This document shows, piece by piece, positions 31,101-41,084 of a stretch of DNA of 64,000 nt. The notes under the pieces were generated by a model. It saw only the letters and a list, made by a program, of their open reading frames with translations, ran no database searches and was not told the origin of the DNA. This DNA comes from Adenophora triphylla var. japonica (lineage: Eukaryota; Streptophyta; Magnoliopsida; Asterales; Campanulaceae). Made by a program: the position numbers and the translations under genes. Positions within the stretch are counted from its first letter, which is position 1. The number at the start of each line of letters is the position of its first letter. The stretch lies in NCBI GenBank assembly GCA_022495995.1, contig JAFEMH010001477.1, positions 62,001 to 126,000 of the forward strand, in the 5' to 3' direction.

Positions 31101-32648
31101 TATGTTGGAGAGCCATGTAGGGTACTCGATCACCCTGATGAAGCCGACGCGGAGCATCTTCTCGATCTCTTCTTTGACTTGTAAAGACCATTCTGGCTTG
31201 ATTCGGCGTAGCTTTTGCTTGATGGGCTTAGCCTCGGGATTCAAGGGGATCCGATGTTCTACAATGTTTGGATCTAATCCCGACATGCCTCGGTATGACC
31301 AAGCGAACACGTCCACGAACTCTTTGAGCAGTGCAGTCAATGCGTCTTGATTTGTGTCGGTGAAGAAACTTCCGATTTGCGTCTCTTTTGGCTCTTTAGC
31401 AGTTCCCAAATTCACTTTGGTTAAAACCTCCTCGGCAGCTTGGGCCCGGTTTTTCTCTCGTTTGACAACATGCTTAAAGATGTGCTTAATGTATTGTTCG
31501 TTTAATGTGTCTGCTTCTTTATCAAGTGAATCGTTATTAACTGTTTGTGTGTTAGTTAATTTATTAGTTGTTAAAGATGCAATGAGAGGATACTCAGAAA
31601 GATCGAAGCATTTATTAAGAGCATACGGGAATACATTATTGGCAATGAGTTCGTAATCATCTGGCGTGAGGCCATAAGATGACTCTAGAGACTCAAACTC
31701 AAAGATAATGGACTCAGGATGGGTTTTGACATTGGACTCGAGGACTCGAGGGGTCAGACCAAGTTGTTCGATCATGTCCTTTTTGCTGGCGGTGGGTCCA
31801 GAGAAGGTGGCCCAGTTATTGAGTGGCAATGAGCTTGATAGGAGGCAGGGTTTGAAAGGCTTTGTGTCACCGTTCCCGATTATGGATATCATAGAGTGAT
31901 CAGAAACAAAATCGATTAGGTCTGGCATCTCGATTTCTTCGTTGAAGAGCAGGTGGAACAGGGGCTCGTTCCAAGCATTGTCTGCGGAGTCTTTCGCTCT
32001 TGTCTTGGGCATTGCTAGCTCGAATGCAGACTCATCCTGCTTGTTGGGGGCAGGGGTGTTGACAGAGAGTTTTTCGAGTTCTTCTGCCAAAGAAGGGGTT
32101 TTCCCGAACCAAAATTCATTGTGAATAGTGGTGGTCGTGGGTCCCAGCAGAGTTGGTGCATCGAGAAATGCTCTTCTGACGGGATTTGGCTTGAGGCCCC
32201 TGAATCTTGCCAGGTTCCACTGGAGCTTGTCCATGGTTTTCGGCCAGCTTTGTTTGGCGTTGATCAACTTTGTTCCCTTTTTTGTGTCTTCGTTCAAGCT
32301 ATCGGCTTTCTTTGTGAAGTACCTGGTCATGTCGAAGCTGTAAGGGCGGAGATCGGAGATTGTGTGCAAGCCTCCTTTGCCATTGGCGGAGTGTTTCCGT
32401 GCAGCTCGTTTCTCTTCCGCAGCGTCTTCGGGAGTAATAATGTATCCCAGGCCATGAAGGGTATTCTGTTCCTTGATATTGATGATTTGTTGGGTACCCT
32501 GATGGCGTTTTCCCAAACCAAGCCTCGGGATGTAGTTCATACGCTTCATCATTTTCATCGGGGGAGGGATCTGGTCCCAAATCAAAGGCAGGTCTATGTG
32601 GCACACCTGGGCCTTCGGGCTTTCGATGGTGAACCCCGTCAGTATCAT
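28131..32648 (-). pseudogene. pol: GyE pol: spacer, RT, RNase H, archaeal-type RNase H, integrase
   Basis: One frame of about 4.5 kb with a single internal stop: TAA at 30912-30914, where related copies have a Glu codon before DQ. The N-terminal spacer has MNYIPRLGLGKRHQG and LDLSEYPLIASL-like words. Reverse transcriptase has KQKLRRIKPEWSLQVKEEI, KANGKVRCCVDFRDLNKA, VMPFGLKN and catalytic YVDDMIVHSKG. The first RNase H runs to SINGRAMAEQLADFP. The archaeal-type RNase H has LFFDGAANKKGNGIGM and YGDSALIINQ. Integrase has CDKCQRFSNLNHLPP, GIDVIGKFAPPG, SDNGSHFEGE and RPQTNGAVEAANKTLE, and ends at GNPFMNPVNGSKLRRYFA. It differs from an open frame by one codon, so it decayed recently or is suppressed; the latter is speculation. 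Confidence 0.93.
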
Positions 32649-32758
32649 GCCATCATTGTCGTGTTTGATCTCTAAGACTGGGACGCCGTTTGTGTCGGTC
32701 CCTTCGGTGACTATGCTATCACCGTAGATGATGGTAAGATCTGTTCCTTGGATGAACT

Positions 32759-33553
32759 TTACGCACTAATGGAGTGTGGATGCCACTCCATTGATCTGGT
32801 GTAGCCAAGGCGTCCCAAAATGGCAGTGAATGTGATCGGGATGTCGATGACTTGGAAGTCGATCGAGACCATCTGCTTTCCGAACCACAGGTTCAAAGTG
32901 GCTATTCCCAAGATTGGGCGAGACGTTGTGTCGTATGCCCTGATTGCCTGAGTGGAGGGTTTCAGATCAGTTGCTTTGATCCCTAGCAAATCCATCATTT
33001 TGGATGGAAGGACGTTCATGGATGATCCCCCATCTACTAAGACCCGAGGGAGACGGCGCTCGTCCAGTTGAACTGTTATGTAGAGAGGCTCATTGTGGTC
33101 AGCCCCAAATTTTGGGAGGTCGAGCTCCGTGAAAGTGATGATGTTGTTGTAGTGAACGTTGCCGATCATCTGAACCGCTTCATCAGGTGTCACAGTGATG
33201 GGAACCATGGTCTGGGCCAGGCTTTCTTCCAACTTGAGTTTGTGCGGGTAAGAGGAAGTGAGTAAGGACCAGAGTGAGATGTTATCCTGAGTACGCTTGA
33301 GCTGAGTTAAGACAGGATCTTCAGCCTTTGGGTCAAGGGTTTCGGCTTCTTTGGCATAGGGCCCCTTTTCAGTTCGTGGCTCAGATATGGCTGGCCTTTT
33401 GTCTGCCCGTGGAGGATTCGTCGGGATTTGACCGGAACGTGTCAGTACATTCACCTCTGGTTTTGCTGCTTTGCTCGTCTCTCCTATTTCTGTAATGAGA
33501 GGGCCTTGGTTGGCAAAGGGCCATATTGTGCATTTCAGTTCGTTGACCGTCAT
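32759..33553 (-). pseudogene. GyE gag-pro: aspartic protease
   Basis: A minus-strand frame containing NVLTRSGQIPTNPP, DPVLTQLKRTQDNISLWSLL and the protease motif RVLVDGGSSMNVLPSKMM, in which the usual D-T/S-G is D-G-G. The fold ends near FTAILGR. The frame then shifts by one base near 32814 before the pol frame takes over. Downstream words in the shifted frame (QVCHIDLPL) join the pol spacer. It should cut the polyprotein of the element. Confidence 0.8.
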
Positions 33554-34274
33554 TACTTTTGTTGAAGCATCAACAGTGGCTTTGAGATCTTCCCAAGACA
33601 GGGGTTGAGGTATCTAGACCCTTGAGCCGTCGGTGGCGGTGCGGAGATCGTCCCAGCTGATCATGGAGCAGACGTTGTCGTGGCCTTGTGCAGAGCTAGG
33701 CTGAGGAGATTTGCTGGAGTAGATGACGTAGTAGTCAAATTTTCCTGATGGTTCTCCGAGGGTTCCGACTGTGGGATCGCCTGATTCGTATCTTTTCTTC
33801 AGTTTTTATTGAGAAGAGGGTTTCTTCTTTCTTCGAGGGTGATTCTCGTTTATTTCATCTTGGAATTCCCTTTCCAGACAAGCGGTACAATCGCAGACGT
33901 CCCACCAGATATGTTCGTTGTTCGGCGGTAGTACCTGGACCTCAGGATGCTGAATGCGCATGTCTTCCCCCAAGGGGTCTTGTGGCTTTATGTCGTAACT
34001 GCATGGCTCGTACGAGGGCAACAGGTTGACTTCTGGGAGACAATGAGAGACGTTAGAAGCTGCAGGAGAAGGCATGTCCTTTGGAGCCCCAGGTAGTTGG
34101 GGGGGGGGGGGGGGCTAACGTTTCGAAGTGGTGCATGGCACCTTCGATCCAGGCTTGTTGTTCGCCTTGGCGTTTCTCAAGAGCCATGATGACTTGCCAA
34201 ACTTCCTCCAATGTTGGGAAATTTCTCGGGGGTAAGGTCCCATTTTCCTCGTTGTTATCCACTGACTTGGCCAT
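33554..34274 (-). pseudogene. GyE gag-like region
   Basis: On the minus strand a start at 34274 gives MAKSVDNNEENGTLPP and LEEVWQVIMALEKRQGEQQ, an amphipathic helix-like start. A 16-C run on the coding strand (34099-34114 on the plus strand) follows. In another frame comes a segment with IWWDVCDCTACLEREFQDE, then a stop at about 33808, then GEPSGKFDYYVIYSS. I do not see the usual capsid core or a standard CCHC knuckle; the CDCTAC cluster is the only cysteine motif. Either gag is partly deleted or this branch has an unusual gag. Confidence 0.5.
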
Positions 34275-35586
34275 AGGGAGCTGACGGACTGCCCTGGTGA
34301 CTGTGGTGGGAAGGGTGTTGGACCTTATGGCTTTGACACGGGGAGAGTAGTTCCTGGGTATTCTCGATCACTCTTGGTTCACTGGAGGGAGGTGATGGGC
34401 AATGTTTAGACACGGGAAGGCTGTTCGGGGTAAAAGGGGGAAAGCTCACATGACATGCGGTTTCCGCTTCTTTTATTTTATTTTATTTTATTTTTATATT
34501 TTTTGTTGTTTTAATTTACTTAAAACGTGTTTTCTCAGAGTCCTAGGTAGGTTGGAAAAGATTGCTCTTTTTTTTCGCAACTATGCTAGATCCTGTGTCA
34601 GTGGAGACCATCTGTGTGGCAATAAGCCCCTCGTTTTGCACCTGTATTTCGACATCCCAGGGTGGACAACCCCGGGCGAGGGTCCTATAGAGCAAGCGGT
34701 TTCCACCGGCCTAAAAAAAAAAATCGAACCTAAGGACCGAGCCTGTCATGTTCGTTTTAATGCGTTAGCCATGTGAATAGTGAGCCGAGCCGGCCATTGA
34801 GTCAAGATCTGGTCAAGAGTTCGGCATGACCTCTCTTTACCTTGCTTGCGCAAGGGATCTGTGACGTTAGGCGTTGGCTGGGTCATATCGTCATGGCTGA
34901 CGTATTAAAGGCTTGATGACATGGTGTCATGTGGGCATGGATGTATATCCGGGACGGAACATCGTCTGGGTGTAGCTTCGGAAAATCAAGATCGGGTCAA
35001 GATTTTAGCATGACCTTTCATCGCTTTGCTTGCGCAAGGGATCTTGAGTTCCGAGCTTTGACTCAGAAAATGGCCAGCATGGTATATGCATCCAGGCTTG
35101 TATGACACGGACTGGGTAAAAACCAATCGAATCTGGACAGAGTGTGACTCAAGACTCAAACGTGCAGGGTTGACGCTTGCATAGGATGGGATGTTTGGGA
35201 TGATCCCGTGCGCGTCCGAGAGGCGTAGGAAGGCCAAACGAACTGCAACTAAGACCACCCCGGGTTAAGGGTTGTAGTGTGCAGTGTATCCGAGGCAGCA
35301 GTGCGAGTAGTGTGCGGTGTAACCGAGGCAGCAGTGCAAGTAGTGTGTGGTCTCTAAAATTCTTTTTCTGAGTAAAACAGAAGTTTTTTGAAGAATTTTA
35401 AATGTATGTACACAGATGTATATTGATGCATTTTTTTGTATTTTTATTTTTTTTTGTAAAATAAAAAAAGTAAAGCACATGCACACACACACACAACAGT
35501 TAAAGAAAAGGGGTAGAATGAAAGTTTGACCCTCATCATCATTTTAAAAATCTTTTGTTTTGTTTAAAAGTTTTTAAAACAAAATG
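34275..35586 (-). other. GyE 5' leader
   Basis: About 1.3 kb between the primer site and the gag-like start, without a convincing long frame. It contains AT-rich stretches (34470-34510, 35400-35480) and a CA-repeat at 35481-35493. A pair of similar segments around GTCAAGATCTGG / GTCAAGATTTTAGC followed by GCATGACCT(C/T)TC lies near 34800 and 34995, so part of the leader is duplicated. Confidence 0.55.
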
Positions 35587-35604
35587 TCCCCAGCGGAGTC
35601 GCCA
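35587..35604 (-). promoter_or_regulatory. Primer binding site of GyE (tRNA-Arg type)
   Basis: On the minus strand TGGCGACTCCGCTGGGGA lies two bases downstream of the 5' LTR. The word is the complement of a tRNA 3' end and is the primer site I associate with Ogre-type elements (tRNA-Arg). GyI has TGGTGACTCCGCTGGGGA. Confidence 0.88.
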
Positions 35605-35606
35605 AC

Positions 35607-37072
35607 TGAAATTACCCGGGATCCGGCTCGCGCGCGGGGGTCCCCCCGGTCATCTCGCATTTCGCTCGCGTTCGGGAAAGTCACCCGGATCCGATAGGCA
35701 GCGCGTTCGCGCCCCGGCATCTGGCTCATTCCGTTTTTCGGTGTTGGAGAATGTCTCGCCGTGTTTTTGCTTGTAGAGTCGCCACGCCGTTTTTATTAAG
35801 CCCAAAACATTGAAAAAGGGCATCAGTTTAAAAATAAACTGTTTTGTGTGATGAGATTTCTGAGTTCGGAGGTCAGATGACTCCTCGGGAAGAGAATATT
35901 AGAATCTTAGAACTCACCCGAGTTGCCTCGTAAAAACGAGTCTTTCAGTACCCCTTATATTCTTTAACTGTTGTGTGTGTGTATGTGCTTTTAAAAATGC
36001 ATGCTTTATCGGATGTCTACATTGTACACTGCTTTATTGAAATGTATTGAAATAGTAATGGAAGGAAGCCTTACCAATGTTGGTTCGTGTCTGACTTCCG
36101 CGGTGGAATAGTGTTTGAGAATGGAATAGTGTTTCGGGACGGACCGGGATTACTTCGGGATGAGCCGGTTGTCTGCGGACAGAGTTTCGGCGTGCGTTGG
36201 GATCGCAGGGATCACTCGGGCAGAGGTTTGGTGTGCGTTGGGATCGCAAGGATCACTCGAGCAGAGGTTCGGCGTGCGTTGGGATCGCAGGGATCGTTCG
36301 GGCAGAGTTTCGGCGTGCGTTCGAGTTGCCGGTTTGACTCGGAAAGAGCCGGGACACCTCGGGAAAGACCAGGCAAGGCCTCGAAGTACCACGAGGGGCC
36401 TCAGAGTACCTCGAGAGTGCCTCGGGGCGTCGCGGGAGCGCTCGGAGAGGCTTCGGAGCACCGCGAGGGGGCTCGGAAGGCCTCGGAATGATCCGAAAGG
36501 GGACGGGAGTGCCTCGAGAGGACTTAGAGGGATGCCAGAAGGCTGGGGGGAGAGGAGAGAAGAGGGAGATGTGTGAAATGAGGGAGGGGGAGCCCTCTAT
36601 TTATAGCCATGGGAAAACTGCAAGAAGGTCCGTACGGACCTTCTAGGTAATCCAGAATTTTAGTTTTCCTCGATTTGAGGGAATAAGTGGACTTTAAGAG
36701 GATTCTGAAATGATGGTGTCTGGTAGCAAGAAGGTCCGTACGGACCAATCTTGCATGCAATAAGGTCCGTACGGACCTACCATGCATTTCAGTAATGATG
36801 CACTCCGGGATTTGAGGGAATAAGTTGGACTTTATGGGGATTCAGTAATCATTGAAGCAAAGAGGTCCGTACGGACCACATATGCTTTTCCAAATTCTGA
36901 AAAATTCCTAAAAAGTCCTTTTGTCCCTTTTTGGCCCAGAAAGGTCCCTCCCTTGGTTTGGTTGGGGGTTTTTGAGTGTTTTTGAGTGTCACGGGTCTTC
37001 GAGACTGCGTTTGTGAGTCTGCGGTGTTTCCCGTGTGTTCGGAAGAGGGTGATCCAGATTGGGGTACTTACA
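35607..37072 (-). repeat. 5' LTR of GyE
   Basis: TGTAAGTACCCC to GGTAATTTCA on the minus strand, 1466 bp. TATAAATA is at 36598-36605. Palindromes are at 36627-36640, 36733-36746, 36764-36777 and 36864-36877. All four are perfect GGTCCGTACGGACC here, whereas the 3' LTR has one changed copy. The 41-bp array has three units. Confidence 0.95.
36627..36877. promoter_or_regulatory. Four GGTCCGTACGGACC palindromes in U3 of GyE 5' LTR
   Basis: Four perfect 14-mers upstream of the TATA box at 36598-36605. Spacings (106, 31, 100 bp) agree with those of the 3' LTR. The middle two are 31 bp apart, the same spacing as in the pair upstream of the antisense gene. Confidence 0.8.
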
Positions 37073-37077
37073 CCTGC
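37073..37077. repeat. Target site duplication of GyE, right copy
   Basis: CCTGC directly follows the LTR end TACTTACA, matching 20330-20334. Confidence 0.93.
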
Positions 37078-37754
37078 GCCCATGAAACTAGATCCTCTTG
37101 CTAGCCTATCAATGCCATAGTAGGTCTCGGCCAACAGCAGCGGTACAATGTCCATCTCCCCTTGTCCAGATCGGATTTAACAAAGGTCCACACCTCGATC
37201 CCCCCAGAGTTGCCTGACAATCTCCAACAATGCACCCGGACAGACTCCGATATATCCACAGAAATAATGAGCCGACAGGGTGAGCAGCATAAATATGTCC
37301 AAAGATGTGGAAAGATCAAACAGCTCAGGACTGGAAAGGCGCAATCTGGCCATCCGGGTCAAGTCTATAATCCCATCATCCAGAACCATGGGTACCACCT
37401 GGTCTGGTGGTAAGCTCAGAAAAGCTGATAACTGCTCCGCGATTGACCGTCCGTCCCGGGGAAATGCTACAGTCGTTGCCTCACTCAGACCTGTCAATGC
37501 TCTGAAATCCTCCATGGTTGGCGTCAAGTCATTGTATGACAAAGTGAACACATGTCGCTCCGAGTCCCAAAAACATGAAGCTGCTCGGAGCAAATCCCAA
37601 TCAACCCTCCAGTCTTTCAAAGGCCAAATGCATGGCATGCTATATCTCTTATCAATGATGTTCCTATGGTGCTTTTGGTGAAATCACGAAATTTCAACGA
37701 AGTCTCGATGAAATTGGTGCTCCCGGGATGCTACTTGTCTGTTATAATGTTCCA
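37073..37754 (-). pseudogene. GyD antisense gene (DUF7745-like), N-terminal part
   Basis: A likely start ATG on the minus strand is near 37754 (MEHYNRQVASREHQF). A stop or frameshift lies near 37690, then MPCIWPLKDWRVDWDLLRAA, YNDLTPTMEDFRALTGL, ICPGALLEIVRQLWG-like text, a frameshift near 37170 and DIVPLLLAETYYGIDRLARG, running into the GyE border. The text matches GyE in order (DWELLWAA, PTFEDFRALIGG, GALLDVVGH, DIVPLVLGETLHGIDRL). The C-terminal part is at 19441-20334. It was already broken by frameshifts, or has broken since. Confidence 0.75.
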
Positions 37755-37893
37755 TTGTGGTTGAAAGTTCCCGTCTTTGTCAAATAAATCGCCTGTCTAT
37801 CAAACTGGGGCTGCTGGGATTCTTCCTCTGAAAGGGCAGTGTCTGCAAATGAATTCTGAGCTGATTTAAAAGGGACTGTTACGAACCTCCTCT

Positions 37894-37943
37894 AGTCGTG
37901 CGACACAACTTGCCAAGGTAGCATGGCATGTCGGGCGACACAT
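37894..37943. promoter_or_regulatory. Palindrome pair upstream of GyD antisense gene
   Basis: TAGTCGTGCGACACA (37894-37908) and ATGTCGGGCGACACAT (about 37928-37943) lie 140-190 bp upstream of the probable antisense start. The class (GTCGnGCGAC) is the one in the GyD LTR. Each member is followed by CTTGCC. Confidence 0.65.
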
Positions 37944-38705
37944 CTTGCCAATATCAGACACCATCAAAGTTGCTGCAAATCTACCAATCGCAGGGCACTC
38001 TCCAGCTCGCCGCCGCTGCAATACACCTCCCATACACACATATTCACATATATGCACGAGAGAGGGTTCACTCCACCATATGTATCACTATACACACTTA
38101 TCCAATACAGTTTCATCATCTCATGTACAAACCCGGCAAAGATGATCATTCAATACAATCATCATATTTCCTTCATTCAATCATCATCCCGTTTCCTAGA
38201 GCGGATGGACTCATGCAATCAAACTGACATAGTTTAATCTTGTTCAAAATTTGCTAACACAGTAGATTAGTCAGATATAGTGCTTAGAGTGTTGTTTCCC
38301 CCGCAAGTACAATAATCAACTAAGCATCATCGAATCATGAGGACTTTCCCTCAACCAAAATCAAGACAAAGAGTCCAAATCTAGCAGTCTCCCCAACAGG
38401 GTTCATCAAGATCGTCGGCCCCGTCGCCAAATTGTCAGCAAAATCTGTTTTCCATGGTAATCTAGCAAGAAAAGTTCATGTCCTATCCGACAAATGTCTC
38501 CAAAACCAGCAACTCGATCGTCAGCAATTGTAGCCTAAGATCCTCCGGCAGCTACAACCCTCCACAATCATCAGTTGTAGCCTCAGTCCCTCCGGCCGCT
38601 ACAGGTAAGCACAGCACAGGTATGAAATCATATCCAATTCAAATTTCAAATCATCATGTCTGGTATTCTCAAAAAATCATTCCTTTTAGTTCATCTCGCG
38701 CAATC
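37944..38705 (+). other. GyD 3' UTR, non-coding
   Basis: No supported gene. From about 38371 it resembles the start of the window (GyA). The block GGTAAGCACAGCACAGGTAT near 38604 is also in GyA and, on the minus strand, in GyG. Confidence 0.55.
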
Positions 38706-39075
38706 GGGTTCAGACGCCTCCCAACAGTCTTCCATCGGGTTCAGATGCCTCCCAACAGTCTTCCACAGGGTTTAGACACCTCCCAATAGTCTTCCACAGG
38801 GTTCAAACGCCTCCAAACAGTCTTTCACCGGGTTTAGATGCCTCCCAACAGTCTTCCACCAGGTTCAGACACCTCCCAACAGTCTTCCACCGGGTTCAGA
38901 CACCTCCCAACAATCTTCCACAGGGTTCAGACGCCTCCCAACAGTCTTCCACAGGGTTCAGACGCCTCTCAACAGTCTTCCACAGGGTTCAGACGCCTCC
39001 AAATAGTCTTTCACAGGGTTCAGACACCTCCCAATAGTCTTTCACCGGGTTCAGACGCCTCCTAACAGTCTCTTT
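38706..39075 (+). repeat. 31-bp minisatellite in GyD 3' UTR
   Basis: About twelve copies of the unit seen in GyA (GGGTTCAGACGCCTCCCAA, then CAGTCTTCCAC), with CCCAA in place of the GyA CATAA. Confidence 0.92.
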
Positions 39076-39099
39076 AGGTCAGACACCTCCGAATAGTCT

Positions 39100-39165
39100 G
39101 AACTACGATCAGCTTGATTCCCTCATAGGGATACGTAGGAATCCTTTTTCCAAAGGTCCAGCCAT
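39100..39165 (+). other. Conserved CTACG/CGTAG hairpin before the PPT (GyD)
   Basis: GAACTACGATCAGCTTGATT, CCCTCATAGGG, ATACGTAGGAATCC, then CCAAAGGTCCAGCCATCC. The last block also follows the motif in GyA and, reduced, in GyH. Confidence 0.75.
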
Positions 39166-39270
39166 CCGATCTCACCAATCATCGTACAGCCATCCGCCAT
39201 ATCCCCAACCGCTCATTGGGATTGGGTCTTTTCTTATCGACAACCTCACTTCTTCCATAAGTGACGTTGT

Positions 39271-39280
39271 CAAGGGGCTC
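39271..39280 (+). promoter_or_regulatory. Polypurine tract of GyD
   Basis: CAAGGGGCTC directly before the LTR start TGTAAGTACGCC. Confidence 0.75.
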
Positions 39281-40060
39281 TGTAAGTACGCCAACCCAAT
39301 TCGCGACCCTTTTTAAGTGCATTTAAATATGATAAAACTGTACTAGGGGGGCGTTTTGGTAAATCCCCGGTCCATTCCGAGACTTTCGGAAACATTTCAT
39401 AAGTTTCTCGCGAAGGAAGTACTTTTAAGTACTTTGCTCATGCTAAAGGACCAACAAGGAATAAACCAGTTTTGGACCTTTTGGGTATTAACCAGGAATG
39501 TTCCAGAACTAGGTTTTGGCGCCAAAAACGGTTAGTGACATGTTGTGTCACGCGACAACTTGAGCCATGGAAAGTGGTTGCAGGAGGTCGTACGACACAA
39601 TGTACCCATCATCAGCAGCCTATAAATAAGACCCCCTCTCATATTGGGATCCATCTTTTGCCTACTGTTACTCTGCCAATTTGGAAGCATACCATACACA
39701 GCCAAACGCCCACACCTCTCTCTCTCATACCCAAATTCACCCAATCCTCCCTCCAATTCACCTCAATTCACCCAATACCATTTGGATCCTCCATCCATCA
39801 CACCTCCTCGGCTCAAGCAATCTCAGAAGCAGATTATTGAAGGGTTCTATACCAGACTTGGTATAGAATTCGTGGACACTACAAGGGTAACTCACCAATT
39901 CACTCTTCTCTCTTAGATTTGTCATTTTCATAATTCAATTCTCATATACTCATCTGATTTCGGTAATTCGACTCCATCTGTCTTACTTACTGAAATCCAA
40001 TCGCAATCTCTCTGTTTAATCGTGTTGATTGGTATAATTTATTGTTCATAAGTTGATCAT
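39281..40060 (+). repeat. 3' LTR of GyD, truncated
   Basis: About 780 bp that follow the first half of the GyA LTR, including TTTTGGCGCCAAAAACGG, then stop at CoF DNA. TATAAATA is at 39621-39628. The second half, with the terminal CA, is missing, so no target duplication can be read. Confidence 0.82.
39543..39628. promoter_or_regulatory. Palindromes and TATA box in GyD LTR
   Basis: TTGTGTCACGCGACAA (39543-39558) and GTCGTACGAC (39588-39597, perfect) lie 20-80 bp upstream of TATAAATA (39621-39628). Confidence 0.65.
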
Positions 40061-41077
40061 TGTTGGAATTGTTGGAGGAGTTGGAGGTTTGGCTGATTTT
40101 CTAGCTGTCTTTCTTGGTCGGATAGAGGTTGAGATCGGTTCATCATCATGGTCAGGTGACTTTCTCTTAACCGGTGAGGGGATCGGTTGAGAGGGTTTTG
40201 GTTCATCGGTTGATGTCTTAGGGGCATCGGTTGGAGGCTTCTTTGAGTTGGGCTTGGAAGTCTTCTTCTTGCCCGGTGGCACATCGGTTGAGGAAACAAC
40301 AGCTATCGGTTTGGCTTCTTTCAGAATCCTAGCTTGATCAGCCTTGTCAAAGGCTTTGAGAAAGGATTTTGGGTGTGAGGGTTGATTGGCTGATATGGCA
40401 AATATGGAAGGGATTCTCATTAGGATTCTACAGATGAGGAGATAGTGACATGGCTTAGCTTTGTTTGGCCTGGTCAAATGCTTTTCCTTCCGAAATTTTA
40501 TGAAAGCTATCAAGATCACTCTATAAATGAAGGAGCACCAGTTGAAGCTCTTCTGAAGAATCACAGCATCAATGGCTTCCCACTGTATCATAGTGATACA
40601 GTGATAGGAACCAGACCGACAGATAACACATCGGTCAATCACCTCGACTAATGCATAGTGAACAGCATCCAAGTCTTCCTTCTTATTTCCTTCACCAGTA
40701 ACAAAGGGATCAGTATCCCTAACTCGAGACCAAGCTAACTCCATTTCTTTCGAAGTAATAGATGAGGAACCGGTTGAGGGCAAGGTTGGAAAGGCATCGG
40801 CAATGGAGGATGGAGAGAAAACAACGGGTACACCAGCCATGGTTGAAGAAATATGGAATACATCACCCGGCTTCAAACATTCATCCAAATCTTCATTGTT
40901 GAAAAGCTCATTGACCAGTTCATACATAATGTCATCATTCCCTTCAGGCATCAAGAACGAAAGGAGACCAGCAGCCGCTAACATTGCTTGCAACAGCTTC
41001 CCTTCCTCAGATTCAAAGAAGCTTGGGAGAATGTAACCTCCGAAAATGTCTTTCTTTGGAGTTGGTTTAGGAGCCAT
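40061..41077 (-). CDS. Extra ORF downstream of copia pol (CoF), unknown function
   Basis: An open minus-strand frame from ATG at 41077 (MAPKPTPKKDIFGGYILPS). A globular part has LLSFLMPEGNDDIMYELVNE, AVHYALVEVIDRCVI and LICRILMRIPSIFAIS. A Lys/Pro/Ser/Thr-rich tail (GKKKTSKPNSKKPPTDAPK) reaches the GyD border. It lies in the same position as the CoB ORF and shares its build, a globular part followed by a basic low-complexity tail. It resembles putative plant transposon proteins (Transposase_32-like), recalled and not searched. I see no signal peptide. It is directly fused to a shortened pol: RNase H stops at HFLKDHVEK and the expected 30 or so C-terminal residues are missing. Confidence 0.55.
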
Positions 41078-41084
41078 CCTTTTC

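Larger units (their letters stand above)
20335..37072 (-). mobile_element. GyE: complete Ty3/gypsy Tat/Ogre-like element (16.7 kb)
   Basis: The structure is complete on the minus strand: 5' LTR at 35607-37072, tRNA-Arg-type primer site, long leader, gag-like and protease ORFs, an almost open pol, two antisense genes on the plus strand, a minisatellite-rich 3' UTR, a purine tract and the 3' LTR at 20335-21854. CCTGC target duplications flank it. Removing it would bring together the two halves of the GyD antisense gene, which proves the insertion. It is the youngest gypsy insertion that lies wholly in the window, judged by intactness. Confidence 0.95.
37073..40060 (+). mobile_element. GyD, right part (after the GyE insertion)
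   Basis: It begins with the second CCTGC copy and the rest of the antisense gene. The 3' UTR with the 31-bp minisatellite, the CTACG hairpin, the purine tract and a truncated 3' LTR follow. The right border with CoF is near 40045-40070. It cannot be fixed exactly, because both sides are diverged. Confidence 0.88.

Noticed and set aside
35265..35540. Candidate small ORFs and the CA repeat in the GyE leader
   Set aside because: Low complexity, no family and no conservation seen.
37866..38237. Several short ORFs on both strands in the GyD 3' UTR
   Set aside because: Overlapping frames without coding character; none matches a known protein or a counterpart in GyA.
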